64,000 nucleotides of DNA from NCBI RefSeq assembly GCF_964020005.1, contig NZ_OZ026474.1, positions 434,001 through 498,000 on the forward strand, in the 5' to 3' direction. This stretch comes from Spiroplasma endosymbiont of Atherix ibis (GTDB lineage Bacteria; Bacillota_I; Bacilli_A; Mycoplasmatales; Mycoplasmataceae). Numbering within the stretch: position 1 is the first letter of the stretch; each line of letters begins with the position of its first letter. Position numbers and translations under genes: made by a program. Positions 8,756-18,588 of this stretch are shown here, piece after piece. The notes under the pieces were generated by a model. It had not been told where the DNA came from. It made no database searches and saw only the letters and a list, made by a program, of their open reading frames with translations.

Positions 8756-10123
8756 ATGAAATTTTCAGATTTTGGATTTAAAAAATTTTTAAATGATGCA
8801 TTAGAAGAAATAAATTTTATTTATCCAACAAAAATTCAAGAAAAGGTTATTCCTCTTATAAAGAAGCATAAGTCAGTAATAGCACAATCACATACAGGAA
8901 CAGGAAAGACTCACTCTTTTTTATTGCCTATATTAAATAATATTGACTATAATGAAACAAATAAAATACAATGTTTAATTGTTACTCCAACAAGAGAACT
9001 AGCTAGACAAATTTTTAAAAATACTAAAGAACTTTTAAAATTTAATGATAAAGCAAAAGTTGCTTTATTTGTAGGTGGAGATGATATTGAAAAATCAGTT
9101 CAAAATGTTAAAACAAAACAACCAACAATAGTTATTGGAACTCCTACAAGATTAAAAAAAATGTATGAAGAAGGTAATTTATTTATAACTACTGCAAAGT
9201 ATGTTGTTATTGATGAATGTGATATGATTTTTAATCTTGGTTTTATTGATGAAGTAGATTTAATGCTTTCAAAAATGAACAAAAATGTTAATATATCTTT
9301 GTTTTCTGCAACAATTGATAATAGTTTAAAACCATTTTTAAAAAAATATTTTTTAAATTCAATTTTTATTGAAACTATGGATTCAAATCCTACAAACAAA
9401 AATATAAAACATATTATTATTTGAACAAAAAATAAAGAAAATAAAGATATTTTAAGAATAATAGTAAATTCAATAAATCCATATATTTGTATGATTTTTT
9501 TAAATAAGAAAGATCAAATAAAGCCAATAATAAATTTATTAAATCAGTTTGGAATTAAAAATGTTGCAGAAATTCATGGAGATTTGGATTCTAGACAAAG
9601 AATAAATATGCAAAAAAGAATTCAAAATGGAGAATTTAAATGAATTGTGGCATCAGATGTTGCAGCAAGAGGAATTGATATTGATGGTGTAAGTCATATA
9701 ATTTCAATAGATTTACCAAAGGATCTTAATTATTATATTCATAGAAGTGGTAGAACAGGGAGAAACCAATATTCTGGTGAGAGCTATGTTTTATTTAATT
9801 CAACAAATCAGTATAAAATTGATGAACTTAAATCAAAAGGCATTCAATTTGAAAATTTTAAACTTGTAAATAATCAATTACAATTAGTAAATGTAATTAA
9901 AAAGAAAAAAGAATTTAATGTAGATTTACCAATAAATATTGAAACAAAAAAAATTATAGATAAGTATAAGAATAAAAAAGTAAAACCAGGATATAAAAAA
10001 CGTAGAAAAGCTGAAGTTGATCAAGTAAAAAAAGAAATTAGAAGAAAACATATTAAAGAGTCAATTGCAAAAATTAAAAAAGATAAGTATAAAAAACGTA
10101 GAGAAGAATTATTTGATAATTAA
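8756..10123 (+). CDS. DEAD-box-type ATP-dependent RNA helicase with a DECD motif
   Basis: 455 residues. Q motif [10 protein letters not shown]...[11 protein letters not shown]; motif [11 protein letters not shown] near residue 53; TPTRELARQ; motif II reads DECD instead of DEAD; motif III SAT in LFSATIDN; motifs [16 protein letters not shown] and HRSGRTGR. A Lys/Arg-rich tail of about 90 residues may bind RNA. Probable roles are ribosome assembly or mRNA decay (CshA/CshB-like). AGGAGG precedes ATG at 8756; several TGA codons are Trp. Confidence 0.9.
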
Positions 10124-10137
10124 AAAAAATATTAAGT

Positions 10138-10275
10138 TTCTATAATATTGATAACTTTGCAAAAATTATAGGTAATGGAGAATTAATTTTTTAAGATTTA
10201 AAAGAAGAACTTAATATTTTTTCTAAATATAAAATAAAAAGTTTGAAATTATTTTACAAAATAATTTTAACATAA
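10138..10275 (+). pseudogene. Short decayed coding remnant
   Basis: One frame reads FYNIDNFAKIIGNGELIF-stop-DLKEELNIFSKYKIKSLKLF before a second TAA. It looks like a worn-out gene end with TAA replacing a Lys or Gln codon, but it is too short to identify. Confidence 0.25.
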
Positions 10276-10362
10276 TCTTTAAATCTAATATCAAAAAAAT
10301 AAAAAAAATAATCTTTTCATTCTTTTTTTTATTTTTATTTAAACAATAACTAGTTCTTGTTT

Positions 10363-10368
10363 TATAAT
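10363..10368 (+). promoter_or_regulatory. -10 box of the ravA-viaA operon
   Basis: TATAAT lies 22 nt before the ravA start. A weak TAAACA (10340-10345) could be the -35 box. The rest of 10276-10362 is plain AT-rich spacer. Confidence 0.45.
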
Positions 10369-10389
10369 TATATGTAAATGAGGTACATT

Positions 10390-11928
10390 ATGGATATCAC
10401 ACAGAGAATCAAAAAATTAATATCAGAAATTTCATATCAGGTTTATGAAAAAGAAACAATTTTTAGACTTGCAATGCTTGCTTTGCTTGGAGAAGAATCT
10501 ATATTTTTATTAGGTAAACCAGGAATTGCAAAATCATTGATTTCACGTCGATTAAAGTTTGCAATTAAAGATGGAACAAATTTTGAATATTTAATGAGTA
10601 AATTTTCAACACCAGAAGAAATTTATGGTCCAATAGATTTAAGATTACTTAAAGAAGGAAAATATGTTAGAGTTGTTGATTGTTATTTGCCTTCATCAAA
10701 TGTAGGATTTTTAGATGAAATTTGAAAAGCAGGTCCAAGTATTCAAAATACTTTACTTACAATTATTAATGAGAAAATATTTAGAAATGGTGGATCTGAT
10801 ATAAAAGTGCCATTAAAACTTTTAATTTCAGCATCTAATGAATTACCTGCAGAAGGTGAAGGATTGGAAGCTTTATTTGATCGTTTCATTATTAGATATA
10901 TTGCTAAAGGATTAAAAAAACAAGAAAACTTTGAACAATTACTTGATGGAGAATCTTCACTTGATGTTGATGTTGATCCTAAGTTACAAATTTCTATTGA
11001 AGAATTAGAAATTTGAAAAAAACAATCTAAACAAATAAAAATTAGTAGAAAATCGTTAGATTTTATTCATTACTTTAGAAAAAAACTACTAAAAGATACT
11101 AATGGACAAGCATATATTTCAGATAGACGTTGAAAAAAAATATCTGGTTTAATAAAAACTAGTGCATTTTATAATGGACGATCAGAAACAGATATAGCAG
11201 ATTTATTTGTTATACCTTATTGCATTTGAGATAATGAAGAACAAGAAAAACAATATTTTAAGATTTTCTTTCAAGCATTTTTAGAACAATTTGGATTAGA
11301 ATGAAGAAATGAAAAGAAAAATTTAATGAATCAAATTGATTCTATTAACTCTCAAGTTGGACAAATTGAAGCACAATATTTAAGACTTACACCATATACA
11401 GATATATTTAAAGGAGCACTTAGTGGTACTTATTATTTCATTAACTTTACTGATGGGGGAGATACTTACAAGTATTGCTTTATTTCAGCAGGAGATTGAA
11501 ATAAAATTAGAAATTTACCAAATGAAGAGTTTGAAGTTGATTTACACTTTGGAGCAAATTTAAATAAATATGCAGGAAGTCAAAAAACTTTAGTTAAAGC
11601 TTATAAATCAGATCAAATTTTATTTGTTAGAGAAAACAAAAAATATTTATTACAAAATGATAATCCATCAGAGTTTAATGCAAAAATGACTAGCTTAGCA
11701 GATCAAATTATAGGTTTGGAAAAACAATATAAAGAAATTTCTGCAAAAATGTTTAAAGAGTATAAAAAGTATATGAATATGAATTGTATATTTTTTGAAG
11801 ATATTTATAATGAAAAAATAGCAGAATCTTTTGATACAAAAACTAAAAAACAATTGGAAAAAGAAAAAGAAAAAGCTGATGAATTAATAAGTGATATTGA
11901 TAATTTAGAATTTGATATGGAAATGTAA
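10390..11928 (+). CDS. ravA: MoxR-family AAA+ ATPase, RavA-like
   Basis: 512 residues. The N-terminal MoxR/RavA AAA+ module has Walker A GKPGIAKS at residues 42-49, Walker B VGFLDEI near 110, SASNE as sensor 1 and ALFDRFIIRY as the arginine-finger region. The middle and C-terminal parts match the RavA extension (NGRSETDIADLFVIPYCIWD) and end in a Glu/Lys coiled coil. RavA works with the VWA protein ViaA, encoded immediately downstream, as a chaperone-like complex on membrane or respiratory proteins in E. coli; the target here is unknown. Start ATG at 10390 after GAGGT. Confidence 0.88.
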
Positions 11929-11951
11929 TTAATTAAAAGAAGGTGACTATT

Positions 11952-13619
11952 ATGCATTTTGATCTAGAAAACCCAATAAGTGAAATCAAGCAAGAAATTG
12001 AGAAACTTAGAAGAAAAGATCTTAATAATAGTGAATTTCTATCTTTTAAAAAACAACATGAATATGCAGCAGAACAATTAGATGATAAAATTAATAATTT
12101 TTATTCTGCTTCTAATTTATCAACAATTAAACAAATTAAATTACCTGAACCTATAAGAAAAGAAATTATTTATTACAATTATATTTCTGAAAAATTTGAT
12201 GAAGTTAGTTTTTCACAAAATTTAAATTTAATTCAAAATAAACTTGAAGAATTTGATTCACCATTTTCAACTTATATTGATACAATGAGATGAAAAATTG
12301 AAAATGGTTATTTAGAGTTGAAAGATAGAGATTGATTAACAGAGTTTTTTAAGACTTGAACTTTTATGTTAACTAAAAGAATTGTTGATTATAGAATGAA
12401 AGCTGTTGAAGATTTAAGATACAATTATTTAGTTGAGATTTATTCAATTATTAAAAATTATGGTAAATATGCAAAAATTTATAATACTATGTATGATGTT
12501 TTTGGAAAATTTGCAAATATTGAAGATGAACTTAGAAACCAAAATATTGAATCAATTGCTAGATTTGCAGAATCTCTATATAAAGATCCTTCTATATTAA
12601 TAATTGCAGAAATGTTAGGTAGATTAAATGGTGAAGATGATTTAATGGAAATTAATATTATTGAGCAAGTTGTTACTTATCCTACACAAGCTAAATTACC
12701 TTATAATCCAGAAGAAATTGTTGGTTTAACTGTTTCAAAAGATTTAGAACGACTATTGCCAATGGAATTTGCAAATCTTTTTGATGAAGAATTAGAAATA
12801 ATTTTTTATAAAAAATTTGTTGAAGGTCAATTACAAACGTTTTTATTTGAATCTAATGAAAATATTATTGATCATGAAATTGAAGAAGTTGAATATGAAG
12901 CACCTATTCCATTAGAACAAGGTAAATTTATTATTTGTATAGATACATCAAGTTCTATGGAAGGAGCTGGAGAGTATATTGCAAAAGCACTTTCAATTGC
13001 TGTTGCAAAAGTTGCCTTAAAAGAATATAGGGATTTGATTTTTGTTAACTTTGCAAATCAACATGTTGAAGAATTTACAATAAAAGGAAGAAATGTAAAT
13101 ATTCAAAAAATGTTAGAGTTTTTGTCTAAGTCATTTTATGGTAAAACAAATGCTAAACCAGCATTTGAAAAAGTTATTGAAAAAATGCATTCAGAAGACT
13201 TTAAAAGAGCTGATTTATTATTTATCTCAGATTTTATGATGAATTCACTTCCAAATTCAACAAGAGTTAAAATTGCAAATTTAAAGGATAATTATAATAG
13301 ATTTCATTCTCTTGTAGTTGGAACGATGCCAAATATTGAAACTCAAGAAGTATTTGATAACATAATGTATTATGATCCAAATGATCCATTTGCAACAAAT
13401 CAAATTGTTAAATCATTAAATGAAACTTTAAGAGATTTAAGAGAACTTAAAGAAGAAGAAGTTGCTTATCGTGATGAACAAATTAATAAATTAAATACAA
13501 TTAGAGATAAAAAACGTTTTAGAGAAATACATTTGGATGTTCCTAAATCAAAAAAATTAGAAAAACAAAAACAAAAACTAAAAGAACTTGAGCAAAAAAA
13601 GCATCAAGCAAAAGTATAG
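11952..13619 (+). CDS. viaA: VWA-domain protein, ViaA-like partner of RavA
   Basis: 555 residues. The N-terminal half is helical. The C-terminal half is a von Willebrand A domain with a complete MIDAS motif: DTSSSM starting at residue 331, a Thr in the KTNAK stretch and the Asp in FISDFM. It ends in a Lys/Gln-rich coiled coil. It starts 23 nt after ravA, with AAGGTGA before ATG at 11952, so it is in the same operon. The metal site suggests it grips a partner or substrate for RavA. Confidence 0.88.
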
Positions 13620-13628
13620 GAGATAAAA

Positions 13629-13991
13629 ATGATAGTAAGAGAAAAATCTAATTTACTTGTAGTTTATTTAGAACAAGGTGAAGAAATAGAAGCTCAAATT
13701 AAAAATATAATAAGAGAGTATAAGTTAATTGATGCAAAAATATCTGGATATGGTTATTTAGAAAGAGTTGAATATGGAGTTCTTTCACAATCAGATCCAT
13801 TCTTCTTATCAAAAATTTTAAAAGAGGGATTGATAACTGTTACAAATATAAATGGAATGATTGATAATCGTGAACCTTCTATAATGATAACTTCAGTTGA
13901 TGATAAATTTGAACGTCATCAAGGAAGGTTAATTAAAGGAAATGTTATAAATTTTTTCAATATAATTTTAGAAATATATAAAACTGAATAA
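13629..13991 (+). CDS. PPC/DUF296-like domain protein
   Basis: 120 residues. ISGYGYLERVEYGVLSQSDPFFLSKILKEGLITVTNINGMI resembles the PPC (DUF296) fold, and HQGRLIKGNV corresponds to its GGHL..G.V motif. The family's metal-binding H-x-H is not evident (MIT in the matching strand), so metal binding may be lost. It starts 9 nt after viaA with AGGAG, making it the third gene of the ravA operon. Function unknown; PPC proteins in other bacteria are trimeric and sometimes DNA-associated. Confidence 0.6.
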   Translation: MIVREKSNLLVVYLEQGEEIEAQIKNIIREYKLIDAKISGYGYLERVEYGVLSQSDPFFLSKILKEGLITVTNINGMIDNREPSIMITSVDDKFERHQGRLIKGNVINFFNIILEIYKTE

Positions 13992-14048
13992 AAGTCAAAA
14001 ATTAATCAATATTTTAATATTGATTTTTATAGGACTTTTATTTTTTTT
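13992..14048 (+). terminator. Terminator of the ravA-viaA operon
   Basis: Nested stems, AAAAGTC/GACTTTT outside and a perfect AATCAATATT/AATATTGATT inside, followed by a T-run. Confidence 0.8.
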
Positions 14049-14075
14049 ATTAATATTAATAAAAACTTTAAATAA

Positions 14076-14246
14076 ATGAATAAAGTCATTTATTTGCTAG
14101 TAACTATTTTTTATATTGTAACTATTAGTTCAATACTAGTATTTATGACTTAGAAATTTTTAAAAAATAAAAAGATTCTTTTAAAAATTGGAGTTGATAT
14201 TGATAAATATTTGTATGAAGTTAATTTTGAAAATAAAAAATATTAA
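14076..14246 (+). pseudogene. Remnant of a small membrane protein
   Basis: ATG opens MNKVIYLLVTIFYIVTISSI, one hydrophobic helix, then TAG at 14151, and 30 more codons in the same frame to TAA. There is no strong ribosome binding site. It is probably a decayed single-pass membrane protein. Confidence 0.3.
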
Positions 14247-14376
14247 ATTAATTTAAAAGTAACTAATAAAATAAGTTACAAATAAAGTTTTTTATTATAT
14301 TTTATATTAAAAAACTAAATTTAAACTAAATTTTTATTTTTTCCATAAAAATATAGTGTTTTTCCAGAGATTTTAG

Positions 14377-14382
14377 TATAAT
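14377..14382 (+). promoter_or_regulatory. -10 box of fib
   Basis: TATAAT 76 nt upstream of the fib start. A transcript starting near 14389 would carry the palindrome at 14398-14417 just inside its 5' end. Confidence 0.5.
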
Positions 14383-14397
14383 TAATTTAATCTTTAT

Positions 14398-14417
14398 ATT
14401 TGCACTATATTGCAAAT
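14398..14417. promoter_or_regulatory. Palindrome in the fib leader, possible operator
   Basis: Two perfect 7-nt arms, ATTTGCA and TGCAAAT, are separated by CTATAT. The position about 15 nt downstream of the -10 box suits a repressor site, or a small hairpin in the mRNA leader. Confidence 0.4.
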
Positions 14418-14457
14418 AATAGAGGTAATAGAGAAAAAAATAAGAGGTGACTAAGAA

Positions 14458-15993
14458 ATGATAGGTATTATTTCAACAGCATACTTTACAGTTAAAGATC
14501 GTCCAGGAATCAAAAATGTAAAAAAATATTGGTGAAGAAATATGGTTATTCAACATGTTAAATATAGAGGAAAATCTTTCATAATTGCTACAATCGGTTA
14601 TGGAAAAGCAAATGCCGCTATGGCAATTACTTATTTAATGGAAGAATATTCAAATTTAGAGACAGTAATAAACGTTGACTTAGCTTTATCAACAAATGAT
14701 AAGTTCGATACAACAGATACAGTTATGTCTACAAAATTCATCTATAGAGATGCAGATTTGACAGTATTTAAAGATATTAAATATGGACAAATAGTTCATG
14801 AACCAGAAGCTTATGCTTTTAATACTGAATTTGCAAGTCAAGTTAAAAACTTTAAATTAGGTGTATCAGATGGTATTGTAGGTACTGCTGATATGTTAGT
14901 TTATAACTCAAAACAATTCAAAGAAATGGTTGACAAATATGGTCAAACAATTGACGTAATTGATACAGAAGCAGGAGCATTAGTTCAAATTGCTAAAAAA
15001 TCAAGTCTTAATTTTATGACAATGAAAATTATGTATAACAATGCATTATCACCATGAGATAATGATCCATTACATAAATTTAAAATCTATGAAACAACTA
15101 ATACTTTAAAGTATTTATTGGCAAGATTATTTAACTTATTATCATCAAAATATGTATTAGATTTCACAAAATTATCAAATGATGAATTAGAAGTTATTCA
15201 CGAATTATTTGAAATGGAACACGATGCATGAGCAACACGTTTCAAATCAAATGTAGCATCATTAATTTCAGGTTTAGGACCATCATTAATGTTAGTTGAT
15301 AAAAAAGGAATTACTCCTGAAGCAATTGATATTGTTGAAGTTATGAAAACTAAAATTGAAGATGAAGGACCAAGTAAAGTAATTTTAGGAGAAGATGAAT
15401 GAAAAAATGCTCCTAAAAAATGATTACGTAAAATGATGTTTTTAACAAATATTAGTGTAAACGATGATGAATTATTATGAAATAAATCAGCTAAATATGA
15501 TGTTAAAGCAGCAAAAATTTACACAATTGAAGATGTATGTAAAGCAGTTTCAAAAGTTATTGCTGATCTTTCACAAGATAAATCATCATATACTTATGAT
15601 GGAGCAACAGTACTTAAAAAACACTTGTTAGTTACTGTTGATGCAGCAATTTCATTCTATATTACACATAATGTAACACATGAATTTGTAGAAAATCCAC
15701 ATCATGGTTCAAAATTAGTAGCAAATGAATTTGTAAAATATTTAAATACACAATTAGCAGAGGTTGAATCACCTTACGAAAAAGTTGTTGTTTATTTCAA
15801 AATACCAACAGTAAGTTCTTCAAAATTACCAATTTTTGTTCAAACAAAAACAAAAGCAAATCAACCAATTGTATTTGCAGGTTACTCAGCAAAAGATCAA
15901 AAAACTTATACAGTTGTAGACATTATTAGAAATGACTATGATCCATTAAAAGTAGGATCATTTAAAGTTACAGTTCGTTTAAAAAACTTATAG
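14458..15993 (+). CDS. fib: Fibril cytoskeletal protein Fib
   Basis: 511 residues, matching Spiroplasma Fib (about 512). Fib forms the flat cytoskeletal ribbon along the inner helical line of the cell and supports shape and motility. The N-terminal 200 residues resemble 5'-methylthioadenosine/SAH nucleosidase (GIISTAYFTVKD, ATIGYGKANAAMAITYL, NVDLALSTNDKFDTTDT, DVIDTEAGALVQIA). The rest is the Fib-specific part (SPWDNDPLHKFK, GPSKVILGEDEWKNAPKKW, QDKSSYTYDGATV, VVDIIRNDYDPLKVGSFKVTVRL). AGAGGTGA precedes ATG. Codons are less AT-extreme than in neighbours, which suits a highly expressed gene. This is the strongest evidence for the genus. Confidence 0.97.
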
Positions 15994-16001
15994 AAACTAT
16001 T

Positions 16002-16030
16002 AAAAATCACTATTGTAGTGATTTTTTTTA
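16002..16030 (+). terminator. Terminator of fib
   Basis: The stem AAATCACTA/TAGTGATTT with loop TTG runs into eight T. Confidence 0.85.
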
Positions 16031-16071
16031 TTTTTTAGTATATAGTTATTGTTATAAAAAGAGGAAATTTT

Positions 16072-16494
16072 ATGGCTAATAAAAAAACTAAAAATATATC
16101 TAATAATCAAATAGATGATACTGTTAGTCTTGCTATGGAAGAATTGCTTGAATTAGCTATACTAGAATTTAAAAATAATGAAAATTTAGAAAATAATAAA
16201 AATAACTCTAATAATTTAGATTTAAAAATAGAATATAATGATGATGAAAAGGATTTTAATCCAACAGATTTAAGTTCAATTATAATACATGCTAAAAAAG
16301 TTGAACAGAAAAATAATCAATTAAAATTAGTTGATCCATATAAAAAAGTTGAAAATGATATAATTTCAAAAGCTAAAAATGAAGGAAAATCAATTTATGA
16401 TGCTGATGTTTTAAGAGAATTACTTTTGCAAAGACAAAAGAAAAAATATGAAACTGAAGGATTATCAAGTATAATTAACAAAATAAAAAAATAG
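16072..16494 (+). CDS. Hypothetical soluble protein downstream of fib
   Basis: 140 residues: a low-complexity Asn/Glu-rich N-terminal half (NNENLENNKNNSNNLDLKIE) and a helical C-terminus (KSIYDADVLRELLLQRQKKKYETEGLSSIINKIKK). No signal peptide or membrane helix. AGAGG precedes ATG. Position between fib and a YitT-type membrane protein may be conserved in the genus, but I assign no function. Confidence 0.65.
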   Translation: MANKKTKNISNNQIDDTVSLAMEELLELAILEFKNNENLENNKNNSNNLDLKIEYNDDEKDFNPTDLSSIIIHAKKVEQKNNQLKLVDPYKKVENDIISKAKNEGKSIYDADVLRELLLQRQKKKYETEGLSSIINKIKK

Positions 16495-16562
16495 TTTTAT
16501 AAAATTATTTATTAAACCAGTATAAGATTAACTGACTTTGAAGTAGTAAAGGAACAAAAAAA

Positions 16563-18224
16563 ATGGATAAAAATAAAGTAGATATGAATGAGTTAAGCAA
16601 TGAAATATCAGATTCAGTTGATGAAATGCTAAAAGATCAAAAAGTAGAATTTCAATCAACACAAGAAAAAAGAACAATTAATAAATTAGCTAAAGAACTT
16701 AATAAAGGTAATACAATTGATAGAGATTTATTACTTAATTTTGAAAATAAGGTAATGTCTCAAAGAGAACAACAACTTTTAGTTAAGCAATATTTTAGAA
16801 CTAAATTTTTTAAAGATTTTTTTCAAATTTTTCTTGCTGCCTTTCTAACTGCATTAACATTTGACTATTTTATTTCTGTTACAGGAAGAGCAGGACTATT
16901 TCCAGCAGGATTAGGAGCGATTGCTCGTTTTTTTGCTACTTTAACTTTTCCAGGTAGGAACCAAGTTGATATGCAATCATCTTTTTATTTTATTTACTAT
17001 TTAATAATAAATATCCCTTTATTTATTTTTGGTTATATAAAATTAGGTAAAAAATTTACCTTTACAACATTTTTATTTGTAATCTTGCAAATTGGTTTTG
17101 ACCAAATTTTTCAAGCATTACCATATATTAATCCTAAAGAATTTCATTTAATTGTTAATTTTCAATTAATTTCAAGAACACCAGATTCATGAAATACGGG
17201 TATATGATTGTTTATTTTTGGTTCATTAGGTGGTATATTATTAGGTTTTTCATATTCAATTGTTTATAAAATTGGTGGTTCAAGTGGAGGATTAGATTTT
17301 TTAACAGTTTATTTTTCAAATAAAAGTAATAAACCATTAGGATCATTAAATAGAAAAGTAAATTTATTTATTTTGGCATGTGTTATTGTTTTAAATACAC
17401 TTATTATTCCTTTAGAATTAATTAATTCAGATATTAAAATTGATATTCTACAAAATGGAAATTATATTAATAATCAAAAATTAATAGAATCAATGTGAAA
17501 CTATGCAATGAAAAATGGAGATATTATAGGAGATGGAATTACTACAAATCACCCTGTTTTTGCAGCTTGATTTCCTACTGGATTGCCTTCAACTTTTACA
17601 AAAGATCAATATAATTATTTAGTTGAATTTGTATGCAAAAATGGATATGGAACTGATTTGTCAAATATTGATAAAGGTTTAGTTGCAAAAATTAAAATAT
17701 TGTTTGTCTTTGGACCATCATTGTTTGCATCATTTACTCTTGTAATGTGTGCTGGAATGTCAACAAATTACTTTTATCCAAAATATACAGTGAGAACTTA
17801 TATGATTACAACAAATGTACCAAAAGAAATTAATAAAATGTTATTAGATAATGGTTTTCAAAATGATATTTTAACTTGAGATAGTATAAATAGAATTAAT
17901 GGGAACTATCTACATAGAAGTGTGATTATGGTTGCTATGTCCGTGATGGATTGAGAAAAAATTGAAAAAAAAGTCTTTATGGCTGATCCTCATGCTAAAG
18001 TCAATGCAATTAATACAAAAACTATTAAGGGATTATTTAATTACGAAATTAAAAAGAATGATGATAGAGATATTATTAGAACAAAAATTGAAACTGATGA
18101 GCTTGAAAAGGAAAAAATTAGACAAATTGCTATTGTTAGAGCATATAAAGAAAATGAAAAATTAATTAAGAAAAATCAAAAAAGAAAAAATAAATCAAAA
18201 AAATCAGAATTAGAAAAAAAATAA
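16563..18224 (+). CDS. YitT-family membrane protein
   Basis: 553 residues. After a soluble 85-residue head come about six membrane segments (KDFFQIFLAAFLTALTFDYF; FYFIYYLIINIPLFIFGYI; FTFTTFLFVILQIGF; LFIFGSLGGILLGFSYSIVY; LFILACVIVLNTLIIPL; FVFGPSLFASFTLVMCAG). The GGSSGGLDFLTVYFS motif is characteristic of YitT (DUF161). The C-terminal part (NVPKEINKMLLDNGFQND...VIMVAMSVMDWEKIEKKVFMADPHA) matches the ligand-binding DUF2179 domain. A basic tail follows. YitT proteins are thought to be transporters or sensors; the substrate is unknown. No clear ribosome binding site precedes ATG. Confidence 0.8.
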
Positions 18225-18285
18225 ATTTTTATTTATTTTTTTTTAATTATTTAGCAAAATTAGTTAATTTATTATTTTTTTTGTT

Positions 18286-18291
18286 TATAAT
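18286..18291 (+). promoter_or_regulatory. -10 box before the comN-like gene and secDF
   Basis: TATAAT 22 nt before ATG 18313, behind a long T-rich stretch. Confidence 0.4.
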
Positions 18292-18312
18292 TAGGAAAGT
18301 AGTGGTGATTTA

Positions 18313-18588
18313 ATGAACAATATTTATTTAAGAGATATTATTTATAAAATGTTAGATCTAAAACTAACTGAATTAAGGAAAGAATATAAAAAGATTAGTT
18401 TTAATGATTTGTTCTCTTATTTAAAAGAGATAATATTCAAAAATAATAAAATTACTGATTTGAATGATTTATCGTTTTTTATTATGAATATTAAGATTAA
18501 TAAAATATTCGAGTATCTAAATATTAGTGCAATATTAGATAAAAGTAGTTCAATTGAAATTGATTTAAAAAGTATTTTAGAAAGATAG
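18313..18588 (+). CDS. Small regulator-like protein upstream of secDF (ComN/YrzD-like)
   Basis: 91 residues, starting MNNIYLRDIIYKMLDLKLTELRKEYKKISFNDLFSYLKEIIFK. Size, helical pattern and position just before secDF resemble the post-transcriptional regulator family of Bacillus ComN, also found near secDF. Sequence similarity alone is thin, so this is mostly inference from context. GGTGAT precedes ATG. The TAG stop overlaps the GTG of secDF by one base, so the two are coupled. Confidence 0.45.
   Translation: MNNIYLRDIIYKMLDLKLTELRKEYKKISFNDLFSYLKEIIFKNNKITDLNDLSFFIMNIKINKIFEYLNISAILDKSSSIEIDLKSILER

Noticed and set aside
17962-18165. Second overlapping frame at the end of the YitT-type gene
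   Set aside because: Lys/Leu-rich shadow frame in an A-rich stretch; the YitT frame continues through it with a typical basic tail.
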